Counted from the first letter of the stretch, positions 18,227-27,584 are shown. The stretch is 41,210 bases of DNA from Mycobacterium kyorinense (GCF_001672775.1 NZ_LZKJ01000147.1:1-41210); one strand, 5' to 3'. Translations and numbers: made by a program. The notes: generated by a model from the letters alone, not told the origin.

Positions 18227-20074
18227 CTACTTTTTGGCCTTATCCCCCGCCGCGTCGGCGGACAGCGCCGCGACGAAAGCCTCCTGCGGCACGTCGACCC
18301 GACCGATGGTCTTCATCCGCTTCTTGCCTTCCTTCTGCTTTTCCAGCAGTTTGCGCTTGCGGGTGATGTCGCCGCCGTAGCACTTCGACAGCACGTCTTT
18401 ACGGATCGCGCGAATGTTCTCCCGCGCAATGATTTTCGAGCCGATCGCGGCCTGCACCGGCACCTCGAACTGCTGACGCGGGATGAGCTCCTTGAGCTTG
18501 GTGGTCATCTTGTTGCCATAGGCGGCCGCGGCGTCCTTGTGCACGATCGCGCTGAACGCGTCGACGGCCTCGCCCTGCAACAAGATGTCGACTTTGACCA
18601 GATCGGCTTCCTGCTCGCCGGCTTCCTCGTAATCGAGGCTGGCGTAGCCGCGGGTGCGCGACTTCAACGAGTCGAAGAAGTCGAAGATGATCTCACCCAA
18701 CGGCATCGTATAGCGCAGCTCCACCCGTTCTGGTGACAGATAGTCCATGCCGCCGAGCTCGCCGCGGCGGGATTGGCACAGTTCCATGATTGTGCCGATG
18801 AACTCGCTCGGCGCGATGATCGTGGTTTTGACGACCGGCTCGTAGACGGTGCGGATCTTGCCCGACGGCCAATCCGACGGGTTGGTCACCACAATGCGCT
18901 CGTCGGCCCCACCTTCCACGACCACCTGGTACACCACGTTGGGTGAGGTCGAGATCAGATCGAGGTCGAATTCGCGCTCCAGCCGCTCGCGCGTGATCTC
19001 CATGTGCAGCAGGCCCAAAAACCCACACCGGAACCCGAAACCCAGCGCCACCGACGTTTCCGGTTCGTAGGTCAACGCGGCGTCGTTGAGCTGCAATCGA
19101 TCCAGTGCGTCACGCAGATCGGGATAGTCCGAGCCGTCGACGGGATACAGGCCCGAGTAGACCATCGGCTTGGGTTCGCGGTACCCGGTCAGCGCCTCGG
19201 CGGCGCCGTGGCGCGCGGTCGTCACGGTGTCGCCGACCTTGGACTGGCGCACGTCTTTGACGCCGGTGATCAGATAGCCGACCTCCCCGACGCCCAGGCC
19301 GGCGGTGGCTTTGGGCTCCGGTGAGACGATGCCGACTTCCAGCAGTTCGTGGGTGGCGCCGGTGGACATCATCGAGATCTTCTCCCGCGGGGTGATCTTG
19401 CCGTCGACCACCCGCACATAGGTCACAACCCCGCGGTAGATGTCGTAGACGGAATCGAAAATCATTGCCCGAGTAGGCGCTTCGGCTTCGCCGGTGGGTG
19501 GGGGGACTTGTTTGACGACGGCGTCGAGCAACTCGCCCACCCCCTCTCCGGTCTTACCGGAGACGCGGAGCACCTCGTCGGGTTCGCAGCCGATGATGTG
19601 GGCGATCTCGGCGGCGTAGCGGTCCGGATCGGCGGCGGGCAGATCGATCTTGTTGAGCACCGGAATGATCACCAGGTCGCGGTCCAACGCCAGATACAGG
19701 TTGGCCAGCGTCTGCGCCTCGATGCCCTGGGCGGCATCGACCAGCAACACCGCTCCCTCGCAGGCGGCCAGCGCCCGGGACACCTCATAGGTGAAGTCGA
19801 CGTGGCCCGGGGTGTCGATTAGATGCAGGACGTGGTCGGTGTCGCCGACCCGCCAGGGCAGCCGCACGTTTTGGGCCTTGATGGTGATCCCGCGCTCACG
19901 CTCGATGTCCATCCGGTCGAGATACTGTGCGCGCATTGACCGGTCGTCGACGACGCCGGTGAGCTGCAGCATCCGGTCGGCCAATGTGGATTTGCCGTGG
20001 TCGATGTGGGCGATGATGCAGAAGTTCCGAATCTGCGCCGGCGCGGTGAACGTTTGGTCGGCGAAACTGCTGAT
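18227..20074 (-). CDS. lepA: Elongation factor 4 (LepA) with non-canonical start
   Basis: Ribosome-dependent GTPase of the translation-factor family. The G domain has P-loop AHIDHGKST, switch II DTPGH and NKID. EF-G-like domains and the LepA C-terminal domain follow ([25 protein letters not shown] near the end). Corresponds to Rv2404c. The reading frame encoding [17 protein letters not shown] and the P-loop contains no ATG, GTG or TTG between an in-frame TGA (20093-20095) and a TTG at 19984, which lies beyond the P-loop and cannot be the start. ATC at 20074 has AGGAG 6 nt upstream and is proposed as the start (615 aa); ATC at 20080 is an alternative. A frameshift in the assembly is also possible. 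Confidence 0.85.
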   Translation of the reverse strand: MSSFADQTFTAPAQIRNFCIIAHIDHGKSTLADRMLQLTGVVDDRSMRAQYLDRMDIERERGITIKAQNVRLPWRVGDTDHVLHLIDTPGHVDFTYEVSRALAACEGAVLLVDAAQGIEAQTLANLYLALDRDLVIIPVLNKIDLPAADPDRYAAEIAHIIGCEPDEVLRVSGKTGEGVGELLDAVVKQVPPPTGEAEAPTRAMIFDSVYDIYRGVVTYVRVVDGKITPREKISMMSTGATHELLEVGIVSPEPKATAGLGVGEVGYLITGVKDVRQSKVGDTVTTARHGAAEALTGYREPKPMVYSGLYPVDGSDYPDLRDALDRLQLNDAALTYEPETSVALGFGFRCGFLGLLHMEITRERLEREFDLDLISTSPNVVYQVVVEGGADERIVVTNPSDWPSGKIRTVYEPVVKTTIIAPSEFIGTIMELCQSRRGELGGMDYLSPERVELRYTMPLGEIIFDFFDSLKSRTRGYASLDYEEAGEQEADLVKVDILLQGEAVDAFSAIVHKDAAAAYGNKMTTKLKELIPRQQFEVPVQAAIGSKIIARENIRAIRKDVLSKCYGGDITRKRKLLEKQKEGKKRMKTIGRVDVPQEAFVAALSADAAGDKAKK

Positions 20075-20112
20075 GGGGATCTCCTGGTGGACTCATACGT
20101 GCGCGTCCGTCC

Positions 20113-20143
20113 AGGGTATCTAGGCAGCCGGGGCGAAACACAA
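20113..20143 (-). promoter_or_regulatory. Possible lepA promoter
   Basis: On the minus strand, TTGTGT (20138-20143) precedes TAGATA (20117-20122, 15-bp gap) and TACCCT (20113-20118, 19-bp gap). Either could serve as -10, giving a leader of about 30-35 nt to the AGGAG site. Spacing is not ideal. Confidence 0.3.
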
Positions 20144-20186
20144 TCGCGCCGAAGCGCTGCCGCGACAAGTAGCAGGCCGAAATTAA

Positions 20187-20224
20187 CTCCGGCCCCGGTC
20201 GCGCGAACGCGGCCGGGGCCGGAG
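20187..20224. repeat. Strong hairpin 1 upstream of lepA
   Basis: CTCCGGCCCCGG (20187-20198) pairs perfectly with CCGGGGCCGGAG (20213-20224). Inside, a T-G wobble and CGCG/CGCG continue the helix to a CGAA tetraloop, giving 17 pairs over 38 nt with no bulge. Confidence 0.85.
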
Positions 20225-20230
20225 ACCCCC

Positions 20231-20265
20231 GTCCGGCGGGTTACGGGCGATGCAAACCGCCGGAC
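20231..20265. repeat. Strong hairpin 2 upstream of lepA
   Basis: GTCCGGCGG (20231-20239) and CCGCCGGAC (20257-20265) form a perfect 9-bp stem with a 17-nt loop, starting 6 nt after hairpin 1. Confidence 0.8.
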
Positions 20266-20269
20266 ATGC

Positions 20270-20318
20270 GTTGCTCGACCCCCTCCCTCCCGCGCCCCCC
20301 GCGCGGGGGTCGAGCAAC
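20270..20318. repeat. Strong hairpin 3 upstream of lepA
   Basis: GTTGCTCGACCCCC (20270-20283) and GGGGGTCGAGCAAC (20305-20318) form a perfect 14-bp stem; the 21-nt loop is rich in C (contains CCCCCC). Starts 4 nt after hairpin 2. Confidence 0.85.
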
Positions 20319-20583
20319 CCACTTCACTGCCTCACCACAACAGATGAGGCCAACCCTTGATGCACAAAAGTTTGGTTACCAACCGCGCATGAGCCTAATA
20401 GCCAGCTGAGAGGAATATCGAAGATTCGTGAGAAAAACCGCGCGGGACCTCAACCGTCGGCTCGCAGGCCGCGTGAGGCCAGTTTGTTGGACGCACGTCC
20501 AATTTCGTCGCACATACCTGCTGAATTCTGCGGTAGTGACGGCCTCGCTGTTTCGGCGGTGCGATCAGTCGGGTCGCTCTCGC
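20319..20583. other. Non-coding region before the PemK-like gene
   Basis: About 265 nt between the hairpin cluster and the next gene. It has one small palindrome, TTGGT-T-ACCAA (20372-20382), and an AT-richer patch near 20380-20420. A plus-strand frame is open from 20428 but lacks a good ribosome site and is probably not translated before 20596. Confidence 0.45.
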
Positions 20584-20589
20584 TATGCT
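20584..20589 (+). promoter_or_regulatory. -10 element, leaderless transcript
   Basis: TATGCT lies exactly at -12 to -7 from the ATG at 20596 and fits TANNNT, so the mRNA probably starts on the start codon. This also explains the missing Shine-Dalgarno. Confidence 0.6.
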
Positions 20590-20595
20590 GCGAAG

Positions 20596-21198
20596 ATGGC
20601 GTCCCCACGCAAGCCACAGTGGAAGACGTTGCAGCGCTTCGCGGAGAACCTGGTGTTCAACGAGGCACCGAAGTTCATCCGTCAGCTGCAGAATTCGCCG
20701 ACGATGCAGCGCGGCATTCAGCAGGGCCTCAGGATCGGCATGGAGGTCTTCGCCGGCGGCACGTCATCGCCACCGGCCGAGATCACCGCCGGGCGCCCGG
20801 TGACCAGCAACAGCGCCCCGACCGCGCACCGGGCCCGCAAGCTGGTCTACGCCCCCGATCTCGACGGGCGGGCCGATCCCGGCGAAATCGTGTGGACCTG
20901 GGTCGTCTACGAGGACGACCCCAGCCGCGGCAAGGACCGCCCCGTGCTGGTGGTGGGCCGCGACCGTCGCACCTTGCTCGGGCTGATGATGTCCAGCCAG
21001 CAGCGGCACGCCGCTGACCCCGACTGGGTCGGCATCGGCAGTGGCAGCTGGGACGACGAGGGCCGGGAAAGCTGGGTCCGACTGGACCGGGTGCTCGACG
21101 TGCCCGAAGAAGGAATCCGTCGCGAGGGCGCCATTTTGCAGCGCGAGACTTTCGATGTGGTGGCCGCCCGGTTGCGGGCCGAGTATTCGTGGAGCTGA
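20596..21198 (+). CDS. PemK/MazF-like fold protein (Rv2405 homologue)
   Basis: A 200-aa protein. The N-terminal 70 residues are helical and polar. The C-terminal part begins PGEIVWTWVVYEDDPSRGKDRPVLVVG (about 97-122), the strand pattern of PemK/MazF SH3-like barrels, with RDRRTLLGLMMSS next. MazF-type proteins are usually mRNA-cleaving toxins of under 130 aa with an antitoxin gene. Here the protein is longer, with no small antitoxin ORF adjacent, so toxin activity should not be assumed. Matches Rv2405 in position. The ATG at 20596 is chosen because of the leaderless -10 and because homologous-looking sequence begins there. Confidence 0.75.
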   Translation: MASPRKPQWKTLQRFAENLVFNEAPKFIRQLQNSPTMQRGIQQGLRIGMEVFAGGTSSPPAEITAGRPVTSNSAPTAHRARKLVYAPDLDGRADPGEIVWTWVVYEDDPSRGKDRPVLVVGRDRRTLLGLMMSSQQRHAADPDWVGIGSGSWDDEGRESWVRLDRVLDVPEEGIRREGAILQRETFDVVAARLRAEYSWS

Positions 21199-21213
21199 CG
21201 CCCGCCGAGCCGG

Positions 21214-21642
21214 TTAGCCCTGGGTGATGTAGGAGTGCAGCTGCGCCTGCTCGGCCTCGAGTTCTTCCATCCGCGTCTTCACGACGTCACCGATACTGAC
21301 GATCCCGATCAGCTCCCCGTTTTCCAGCACCGGCACGTGCCGCACCCGGTTTTCGGTCATCAGCACGCTGATGCTGTCCACGGTGTCGGCCTTGCCGCAG
21401 GTGGCGACGACGGCCGTCATGATTTTCGAGACCGGCCGAGAAAGTACGGAAGCGCCATGAGTGTGCAGCTGGCGCACGACGTCGCGCTCGGAAACGATGC
21501 CGGCGACGCCGTCCGGCCCGACCACCACCATCGCGCCGATATTGTGCCTGGCCAGCCCGGCAAGCAGTTCGGTCACCGGCGCGTCGGGGTTGACGGTTAC
21601 CACCGCCGCGCCTTTGTTCCGCAACACGTCTGCAATCCGCAT
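21214..21642 (-). CDS. CBS-domain pair protein (Rv2406c homologue)
   Basis: A 142-aa stand-alone Bateman module. CBS motif 1 spans about residues 8-60 (GAMVVVGPDGVAGIVSERDVV) and CBS motif 2 about 73-128 (RHVPVLENGELIGIVSIGDVV). Such modules bind adenosine nucleotides such as AMP, ATP or SAM and act as energy or ligand sensors; the partner is unknown. The ATG at 21642 has GGGAGG upstream and gives exactly the length of Rv2406c; the frame runs on to 21672. It lies 15 nt from the convergent PemK-like gene with no hairpin repeat between. Confidence 0.88.
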   Translation of the reverse strand: MRIADVLRNKGAAVVTVNPDAPVTELLAGLARHNIGAMVVVGPDGVAGIVSERDVVRQLHTHGASVLSRPVSKIMTAVVATCGKADTVDSISVLMTENRVRHVPVLENGELIGIVSIGDVVKTRMEELEAEQAQLHSYITQG

Positions 21643-21897
21643 CGAGGCCTCCCGCGTTGTGATCCGGTTCACACCAGGCTACGGACATCTTCGTCGGCGC
21701 GAAAGCGACCGGCGAAAATCGCCGCCCGGACCGGCCGGGACCACGGTGCCTAGCGCGGCGATGCTCGCGCGGTGCAGCCGAAACGCCCGTCTGCGTGATG
21801 AGACACCGGATGCCCGACGACATCCGAAACTTCAAGCCGCACAAGCTAATCGTCCAATACGAGGCGAGCGCCCAGAATGTGTGACATACCTGACGCC

Positions 21898-22740
21898 ATG
21901 ATCGAGATCACGCTGCTGGGTACCGGAAGCCCTATCCCCGACCCCAACCGAGCCGGACCGGCCACCTTGGTGCGAGCCGGCGGACAATTGTTTTTGACCG
22001 ACTGCGGGCGCGGAGTGCTGCAGCGGGCAGCGGCCATCGGCGTGGGCGCCAACGCGCTGTCGGCGTTGCTGCTCACCCATCTGCACAGCGACCACATCGC
22101 CGATTTGGGCGACGTCCTGATCACCCGCTGGGTCAGCACATTCGGACCCGAGCCAGCGCCGCTGCCGATCATCGGGCCGCCGGGCACCGCAGAGGTCGTC
22201 GATGCCACCCTGAAAGCGTTCGGCCACGACATCGGTTACCGGATCGCTCACCACGCCGACCTGACGGCGCCCCCGCCGGTCGAGGTGCACGAGCACACCG
22301 AGGGGCCGGTGTGGGACCACGACGGTGTCACGATCCGGGTGGCTCCCACCGATCACCGGCCGGTGACACCCACCATCGGCTTTCGGATCGAATTCGACGG
22401 CGCGTCGGTCGTGCTGGCCGGCGATACCGTGCCCTGTGAAAGCCTCGACCGTCTGAGCTCTGGCGCTAATGCCTTGGTGCACACCGTGATTCGCGAAGAC
22501 CTCATCAGGCAGCTGCCGCAGCAGCGCATCAAGGACATCTGCGACTACCACTCCTCGGTCGAGCAGGCCGCCGCCACCGCCAAGCGCGCCGGGGTGTCCA
22601 CTCTGGTGCTGACGCACTACGTGCCGGCGATCGGGCCCGGGCAAGAAGACCAATGGCGGGCGCTGGCCGCAACGGAGTTCGACGGACGGATCGAGCTCGG
22701 CGACGACCTGCACCGCATCGAGGTCGGGCCGGGTAGCTGA
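21898..22740 (+). CDS. RNase Z-like metallo-beta-lactamase hydrolase
   Basis: A 280-aa protein homologous to Rv2407. The metallo-beta-lactamase zinc motif THLHSDH has His61, His63, Asp65 and His66; further ligands are in TDHRP, LAGDTVP and THYVP. This is the layout of tRNase Z and arylsulfatase-type enzymes. A role in 3' processing of tRNA precursors is likely, but the flexible arm of true RNase Z is not obvious, so general phosphodiesterase activity is possible. The ATG at 21898 starts with the conserved [11 protein letters not shown]; a longer frame from 21877 is less likely. In M. tuberculosis a PE gene and Rv2409c-Rv2411c follow; here rpsT comes next. Confidence 0.88.
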   Translation: MIEITLLGTGSPIPDPNRAGPATLVRAGGQLFLTDCGRGVLQRAAAIGVGANALSALLLTHLHSDHIADLGDVLITRWVSTFGPEPAPLPIIGPPGTAEVVDATLKAFGHDIGYRIAHHADLTAPPPVEVHEHTEGPVWDHDGVTIRVAPTDHRPVTPTIGFRIEFDGASVVLAGDTVPCESLDRLSSGANALVHTVIREDLIRQLPQQRIKDICDYHSSVEQAAATAKRAGVSTLVLTHYVPAIGPGQEDQWRALAATEFDGRIELGDDLHRIEVGPGS

Positions 22741-22883
22741 CGGCAGGGCGCGACCGGTGCGGCCCCCGTCCGTCGCACCCGTTTCCGCAGCTCAGCGCTG
22801 ATGATCTAGCCGGGAGTAGCAGCGAGATCGTCGTGAGTGAGCCGTCGGGCCAGTAGCGTGGTCGCCGAGTGCTGGGCTCGACT

Positions 22884-22913
22884 TTGGGAGAGCGGCCCAT
22901 CGGCTGATAACCT
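22884..22913 (+). promoter_or_regulatory. rpsT promoter
   Basis: TTGGGA (22884-22889) and TAACCT (22908-22913) are separated by 18 bp and fit a mycobacterial SigA promoter (TTGACA, TANNNT). The predicted start near 22920 gives a leader of about 65 nt. Confidence 0.5.
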
Positions 22914-22984
22914 GGTCATTCGCTGCCCAGCTGCCCGGCACCTGGAGCCTGAACCCCCATCGAGATCGACGAAGGAACTAACGC

Positions 22985-23245
22985 GTGGCCAACATCAAGT
23001 CGCAGCAGAAGCGCAACCGCACCAATGAGCGCCGCCGGCTGCGCAACAAATCGGTGAAGTCGTCGCTTCGCACGGCTGTCCGCGCGTTTCGCGAGGCCAC
23101 CGAGGCCGGCGAGAAGGACAAGGCTGCCGAACTGCTGGTGGCCACCAACCGCAAGCTGGACAAGGCGGCCAGCAAGGGCGTCATCCACAAGAACCAGGCC
23201 GCCAACAAGAAGTCAGCGCTGGCCCGCGCCTTCAACAAGCTCTGA
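22985..23245 (+). CDS. rpsT: 30S ribosomal protein S20
   Basis: An 86-aa, Lys/Arg/Ala-rich all-helical primary 16S rRNA-binding protein. The N-terminus [20 protein letters not shown] is the typical S20 RNA-binding start, and the end [18 protein letters not shown] is also conserved. GTG start with GAAGGA 8 nt upstream. Stand-alone gene, facing holA tail-to-tail 25 nt away. Corresponds to Rv2412. Confidence 0.98.
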   Translation: MANIKSQQKRNRTNERRRLRNKSVKSSLRTAVRAFREATEAGEKDKAAELLVATNRKLDKAASKGVIHKNQAANKKSALARAFNKL

Positions 23246-23270
23246 GCTACCGGTCGCTAACGCGGCACCA

Positions 23271-24278
23271 CTATCCGGCTCGTCCTCGTAACCGACCCAC
23301 CCGGGCGGAACCGCCCGCATCGTCACCGGCGGCTAATTCGGCAACCTTCCGCACCGCGGCTTCCAGCGCGTAGTCCGCGTCGGCAGCCGCCCCCTTGACA
23401 TCGGCGTTCAGGGCGGCAACCAGTCTCATCGCCGTCGCCACCATGTCGCGTGACCAACGCCGAGCCTGTTTCTGCGCCTTCTGCACTCGCCAGGGCGGCA
23501 TCCCGAGCTCGCCGGCCAGCCGGTAGGGATCACCGGACTGAGACCCCACCCGCCCGATGCTGTGCACGGCCTCAGCCAACGCATCGGCCAGCACCACGTG
23601 CGGCTCCCCGCGCATCATCGCCCACCGCAGGGCCTCAACGGCACCTTCGACGTCGCCGATCACCGCCTTGTCGGCGATGTCGAAGCCTTTCACCTCGGCT
23701 TTGCCGCTGTGATAGCGACGCACCGCGGCGGCATCGACGCGGCCCGCGGTATCGGCCACCAATTGTGAACAGGCCGAGGCAAGTTCACGTACATCAGATC
23801 CGACGGCGTCAAGCAGCGCGGTCACCGTGTCCTGGTCGACTTTGGCCCGCAGCGAGCGAAATTCGTTGCGGACAAAATCCGCGCGCTCACCAGCCTTGGT
23901 GATCCGCGCGCACGGGTGCACCTGAGCGCCCAACGCCTGCAGCTGAGTGGCCAACGCCTTCGCCCGCCCGCCACCGGAGTGCACGACGACGAGCACCGTG
24001 CCCGGCGGAATGTCCCCTGCGGCGGCGGCAATCAATTCAGCGGCGTCCTTGCCCGCCTCAGCGGCAGCTTCGAGGACCACGACCCGCTCGTCGGCGAACA
24101 GCGACGGGCTCAGCAGTTCGGCAAGCTCGTAAGTGTCGACTTCGCCGGCCCGCAGCCGGTTCACTGGCACGTCGTCGGTGCCGGCCCGCTGCCGCGCGGC
24201 GCGCAGCACCTCGCCGACGGCGCGCTCGACCAGCAGTTCCTCGTCACCCAGTACGAGGTGCAACGCCTGGCTCACCAC
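23271..24278 (-). CDS. holA: DNA polymerase III delta subunit
   Basis: Clamp-loader delta subunit that opens the beta clamp. A 335-aa protein with the beta-binding start [15 protein letters not shown] and an AAA+-like domain with no Walker A, as expected for delta. Conserved segments include [42 protein letters not shown] and [16 protein letters not shown]. The homologue Rv2413c is slightly shorter; the extra length here is at the C-terminus ([17 protein letters not shown]). GTG start overlapping the comEC stop by 7 nt, so comEA, comEC and holA form one coupled operon. Confidence 0.95.
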   Translation of the reverse strand: MVSQALHLVLGDEELLVERAVGEVLRAARQRAGTDDVPVNRLRAGEVDTYELAELLSPSLFADERVVVLEAAAEAGKDAAELIAAAAGDIPPGTVLVVVHSGGGRAKALATQLQALGAQVHPCARITKAGERADFVRNEFRSLRAKVDQDTVTALLDAVGSDVRELASACSQLVADTAGRVDAAAVRRYHSGKAEVKGFDIADKAVIGDVEGAVEALRWAMMRGEPHVVLADALAEAVHSIGRVGSQSGDPYRLAGELGMPPWRVQKAQKQARRWSRDMVATAMRLVAALNADVKGAAADADYALEAAVRKVAELAAGDDAGGSARVGRLRGRAG

Positions 24279-25843
24279 TCGATCGTGTCACGTCCGGCCG
24301 ACAGCAACCTCGTCGGCACCACGCCCGACAGCGACCACGCCAGCAGGCCCACGGCACCGACCGCGGCCGCCACCCGAAACCATCGCCAGCGCCACAGCAC
24401 CACGGCCAGCACCGCGACGGCGCCGACGAACACGACACCCCGGACCCCGGACGGGACCGGCACACTGGCGGCCGGCACCGCGGCCGCCCAGCGCGCGATA
24501 TGCAATACCCACCACAACTCTGGGCCGGTGAACCGGATCAGCAGCTGTGCGCCGGCCGGCCAGAACAAGCCCAGCGCGGCCGCGGCGCTGCCCATCACGG
24601 TGATCGGTGCGATCAGCGCCGCCACCGCGAGATTGGCGATCGCAGACACCAGGCTGACCTGGCCGGAGATCCCGGCGACCAGTGGCGCGGTCACCAGCTG
24701 CGCCGCGCATGCCACACAGATCGCGTCGGCCAGCGGTTTCGGCCACCCGGCCGATACCAGCCGCCGTGACCAGACCGGCGCAATGACCACCAGCGCCGCC
24801 GTGGCGACCACCGACAGCGCGAAACCAACGTCGACCGCGAGCTGCGGAGCGGCGACCATCAACACCAGCACGGTGGCCGACAGCGCCGGGATCGCCTGGC
24901 GCCGCCGGGCCGACAACACCCCCGCCAGCGCGATGGCGCCCATCACCGCGGCTCGCAACACGCTGGCCGTGGGCTGCACCACCACGACGAACACCACCAG
25001 CGCGCACGCTGCAAACACCACCGCTGCCCGCGGCCCGACCAGCCGTGCCGAGAACAGCACCGCGCCGCACACGATCGTCACATTCGCCCCGGACACCGCC
25101 ATGAGATGCGTCAACCCGGCCACCCGGAACTCTCGGCTGGTGACCGCAGTGATCTGCGAGGTGTCGCCGAGCACCAGTGCGGGCAACATCGCCGCCTGGT
25201 CGGCCGGCAAGACTCGACGCGCTGTGCCGGCAAACTGAGCGCGCACGGCATGCGCAGCCCGGTACACCGGCGCGGCACGCCCCATGGTCGGTTCGCCGAT
25301 CGCGTTGAGCACCGCCACCGTCAGGTCATGACGGGTGGGACGGGTGATCCGCGCCCGAAACTGCGCCGGCTGGCCCACCATCACGTCCCCAAACGCATGT
25401 GCGGGCGCGAAAACGACTACCCGCCCGGATATCTCGTCGGGCCCGACGCGTTGCAGCGTGGCGCGGAACATCAGCCGGCCGCGGCCCACCGGCAGCGCGC
25501 TTTCGCTGGGTGTGACCGTCACTTTCGCGGCCGTTCCGAACGCCGTCGTGATCGGGTGGCGCGCGGCTGCCTCGGCGCGTAACGCGACCGCGAACCCGAA
25601 GCCCGCACCGACGACCCCCACCGCGGCCAGGCTGACGCCGATGGTCCGCAGGCCCACCCTGCGCAGCAGCAGCGCCCCGGCGGCGGCCGCGACAATGCAT
25701 AGTGCGGCAAGGACATTGCCGATCGGCCAGACGATCCCGATGGCGGTGACCAGCCACCCGGCCAGTGCAGCGGGCACCAGACGCACGTCCAGCCGCGCGG
25801 CCGGCACATCGGCGACCAACGGATGCGACAGGGCGCTAGACAC
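24272..25843 (-). CDS. comEC: ComEC/Rec2-type DNA-uptake membrane channel
   Basis: Polytopic membrane protein of 523 aa with about ten hydrophobic helices. The N-terminal part has two or three helices and an OB-like extracytoplasmic region. The competence domain follows ([21 protein letters not shown] near 255 is the core motif). There is no metallo-beta-lactamase domain at the C-terminus, unlike ComEC of Bacillus; Rv2414c is likewise short. The GTG at 25843 overlaps the comEA stop, and the longer frame to 25936 would lie inside comEA. Together with ComEA it suggests DNA import, though natural competence is rarely reported in mycobacteria. Confidence 0.88.
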   Translation of the reverse strand: MSSALSHPLVADVPAARLDVRLVPAALAGWLVTAIGIVWPIGNVLAALCIVAAAAGALLLRRVGLRTIGVSLAAVGVVGAGFGFAVALRAEAAARHPITTAFGTAAKVTVTPSESALPVGRGRLMFRATLQRVGPDEISGRVVVFAPAHAFGDVMVGQPAQFRARITRPTRHDLTVAVLNAIGEPTMGRAAPVYRAAHAVRAQFAGTARRVLPADQAAMLPALVLGDTSQITAVTSREFRVAGLTHLMAVSGANVTIVCGAVLFSARLVGPRAAVVFAACALVVFVVVVQPTASVLRAAVMGAIALAGVLSARRRQAIPALSATVLVLMVAAPQLAVDVGFALSVVATAALVVIAPVWSRRLVSAGWPKPLADAICVACAAQLVTAPLVAGISGQVSLVSAIANLAVAALIAPITVMGSAAAALGLFWPAGAQLLIRFTGPELWWVLHIARWAAAVPAASVPVPSGVRGVVFVGAVAVLAVVLWRWRWFRVAAAVGAVGLLAWSLSGVVPTRLLSAGRDTIEW

Positions 25844-26663
25844 GGACCAGCGCGCGCAGCTTGTCCAGCCGCGCGGGCCCGATACCGTCGACCTCGGCGA
25901 GTTGGTCGACGCTGCTGAACTTGCCGTTGGCCTCACGCCAGGCCACGATCGCCGCGGCGGTCACCGGTCCGATGCCTGGCAGGGTGTCGAGTTGTTGGAC
26001 TGTCGCGGTGTTCAGATCGATCACGTCCGTGGGCTTGGCCGGTGTCGTTCCGGATGGCTTACCCGGTGCGACGGGCGTTGCCGGGGCCGCCGAACCGGAA
26101 TTGACCGAGCTGCCCAACGCGGTCGGCTGGCCCCGTGGCGGGGCGATGCCGACGACGATCTGCTCACCGTCGCCGACCTGTCGCGCCATGTTCAGCCCGA
26201 TGGTGTCCGCGCCGTCCATCGCGCCGCCCGCCGCCTTCAGCGCGTCCGCGATCCGTGCGCCGGGCGCCAAGGTGACCAGACCGGGCGTGTGCACGAGCCC
26301 GACCACGCTGACGATCACCGGTTGGGCCGGCCCCGCCGACGCGGTGGCGCTCGGGCTGCGGCTCGACACCATCTCCACCGGTGGCAGCTTGGCCGACACC
26401 ACCGGCGCCGGCTGGTCGCGCACCAACGTGAATACGGTGACCAGTACCGCGATCGCGGCCACCACTGCCAGGGCGATGGCGCCGGCACGTCCGGGATCGG
26501 CGCGGACCCGGGCCAACACACCGGCGTTGTGTGCCGTGCTGTCCGGAAGCCAGCGCGGCAGCAAGGAATTGGGGTCGTCGTCGCCCTCGGCCGCGTCGAC
26601 ATCGGTGTCGGGTCGGGCACCGAGTCGCCGCTGCAGCCGCTCGGCAGGCGGTTCTGTTCGCAT
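25836..26663 (-). CDS. comEA: ComEA-like DNA-binding membrane protein
   Basis: A 275-aa protein. A basic N-terminus (MRTEPPAERLQRRLG) is followed by one transmembrane helix near 69-90 (AIALAVVAAIAVLVTVFTLV). A SLBB-type domain (VVGLVHTPGLVTLAPGARIADALKAAGG, about 120-150) and a Pro/Ser/Thr linker follow. The C-terminal helix-hairpin-helix pair (IDLNTATVQQLDTLPGIGP, then VDGIGPARLDKL) binds double-stranded DNA non-specifically. It is the receptor partner of ComEC, whose start overlaps its stop. The ATG at 26663 is preferred over the Arg-rich upstream extension. Homologue of Rv2415c. In M. tuberculosis eis lies immediately upstream; here about 4.9 kb intervene. Confidence 0.9.
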   Translation of the reverse strand: MRTEPPAERLQRRLGARPDTDVDAAEGDDDPNSLLPRWLPDSTAHNAGVLARVRADPGRAGAIALAVVAAIAVLVTVFTLVRDQPAPVVSAKLPPVEMVSSRSPSATASAGPAQPVIVSVVGLVHTPGLVTLAPGARIADALKAAGGAMDGADTIGLNMARQVGDGEQIVVGIAPPRGQPTALGSSVNSGSAAPATPVAPGKPSGTTPAKPTDVIDLNTATVQQLDTLPGIGPVTAAAIVAWREANGKFSSVDQLAEVDGIGPARLDKLRALVRV

Positions 26664-26800
26664 GCGCCGACGGTAGGTGCGCCGACCGTCGCCGCGGCGC
26701 CGTCGCACCGGTGCCGGAGAGCCGCTGTGGAGTAAGCCGAAACTGTGTACAACCGTCGCCGGAAGGTTTGGCGATCGAGCATGCGGGTAGCCGGGCGACT

Positions 26801-27574
26801 ATGGGTTTGGCTCTGATCACCGGCGCGTCGAGTGGAATCGGCCTCGAGATCGCCAAGCAGTTCGCCGAGCACGGTTATGACCTCGTGGTCGCCGCCGAAG
26901 ACGACGGTCTGCACACAGCGGCTGCCACGCTGTCGGGAGCCGGCACCGATGTCCGGGCGGTGCAGGTCGATCTGCGCACACCCGACGGCGTCGAGGAGCT
27001 GTATCAGCGGTGTGACGGGCGGCAATTGGATGCCGCCGCGCTCAATGCCGGCGTGGGGCGGGGCGAAAGCTTCCTCAACAGCGACCTGACCGGCAACCTG
27101 GCGCTGGTCGATTTGAACGTCCGGTCAACCGTGCACCTGAGCAAATTGATCCTGGCCGACATGGTGCCCCGCGGCGCCGGGAAGCTGTTGTTCACCTCGT
27201 CGATTGCGGCGATGATGCCGGGTTCCTACCAGGCGGTCTACAACGCGTCGAAGTCGTTCATCCTGTCGTTCGCCGAGGCGCTCCACGATGAGCTGCGCAA
27301 CACCGGTGTGTCGGTCACCTCGCTGTTGCCCGGCCCCACCGACACCAACTTCTTCCGCCGTGCCGGGTTGGAGAACACCCGGATGGGTCGCATGCCCAAA
27401 GACGATCCGGCCGAGGTGGCCAAGCAAGGTTTCGACGCGCTGATGCGCGGTGAGCGCAAGGTGGTCGCCGAATCGATGACCACTAAGATCATGGGCGTCG
27501 CGAACCGGTTTTTGCCCGACTCGATCAAAGCGGCGGCCGACCGTGTGCTCGCCGAACCGCTCGGCCGGCGATGA
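26801..27574 (+). CDS. Short-chain dehydrogenase/reductase
   Basis: A complete 257-aa classical SDR. NAD(P)-binding TGASSGIG is at residues 7-14, LNAGVG at 81-86, and catalytic Ser134, Tyr147 and Lys151 lie in FTSSIAAM and YNASK. After the active site come PGPTDTNFF and a C-terminal tail typical of mycobacterial SDRs with lipid-like substrates. No Shine-Dalgarno is obvious before the ATG. First of six plus-strand genes (to 31476) that include an epimerase-like protein and two acyl-CoA dehydrogenases, a block absent from this site in M. tuberculosis. Substrate unknown. Confidence 0.93.
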   Translation: MGLALITGASSGIGLEIAKQFAEHGYDLVVAAEDDGLHTAAATLSGAGTDVRAVQVDLRTPDGVEELYQRCDGRQLDAAALNAGVGRGESFLNSDLTGNLALVDLNVRSTVHLSKLILADMVPRGAGKLLFTSSIAAMMPGSYQAVYNASKSFILSFAEALHDELRNTGVSVTSLLPGPTDTNFFRRAGLENTRMGRMPKDDPAEVAKQGFDALMRGERKVVAESMTTKIMGVANRFLPDSIKAAADRVLAEPLGRR

Positions 27575-27584
27575 GGTCAGCGCG

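Noticed and set aside
19896..20168. Minus-strand ATG ORF overlapping the lepA start in another frame
   Set aside because: Its product is Arg/His/Pro-rich with no family features. It overlaps the lepA P-loop region, so it cannot be the LepA N-terminus without a frameshift; kept only as an alternative explanation for the missing start.
20428..20595. N-terminal extension of the PemK-like protein from 20428
   Set aside because: No ribosome site at 20428, Arg/Cys-rich composition unlike the rest of the protein, and a well-placed -10 directly before the ATG at 20596.
22741..22984. tRNA or other RNA gene before rpsT
   Set aside because: No cloverleaf arms or T-loop GTTCRA motif could be built; only a promoter-like pair of hexamers is visible.
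23916..25238. Long plus-strand ORF of 440 codons opposite holA and comEC
   Set aside because: Composition is Thr/Ala/Arg-rich without domains, and both real genes on the other strand match known families; it is a high-GC shadow.
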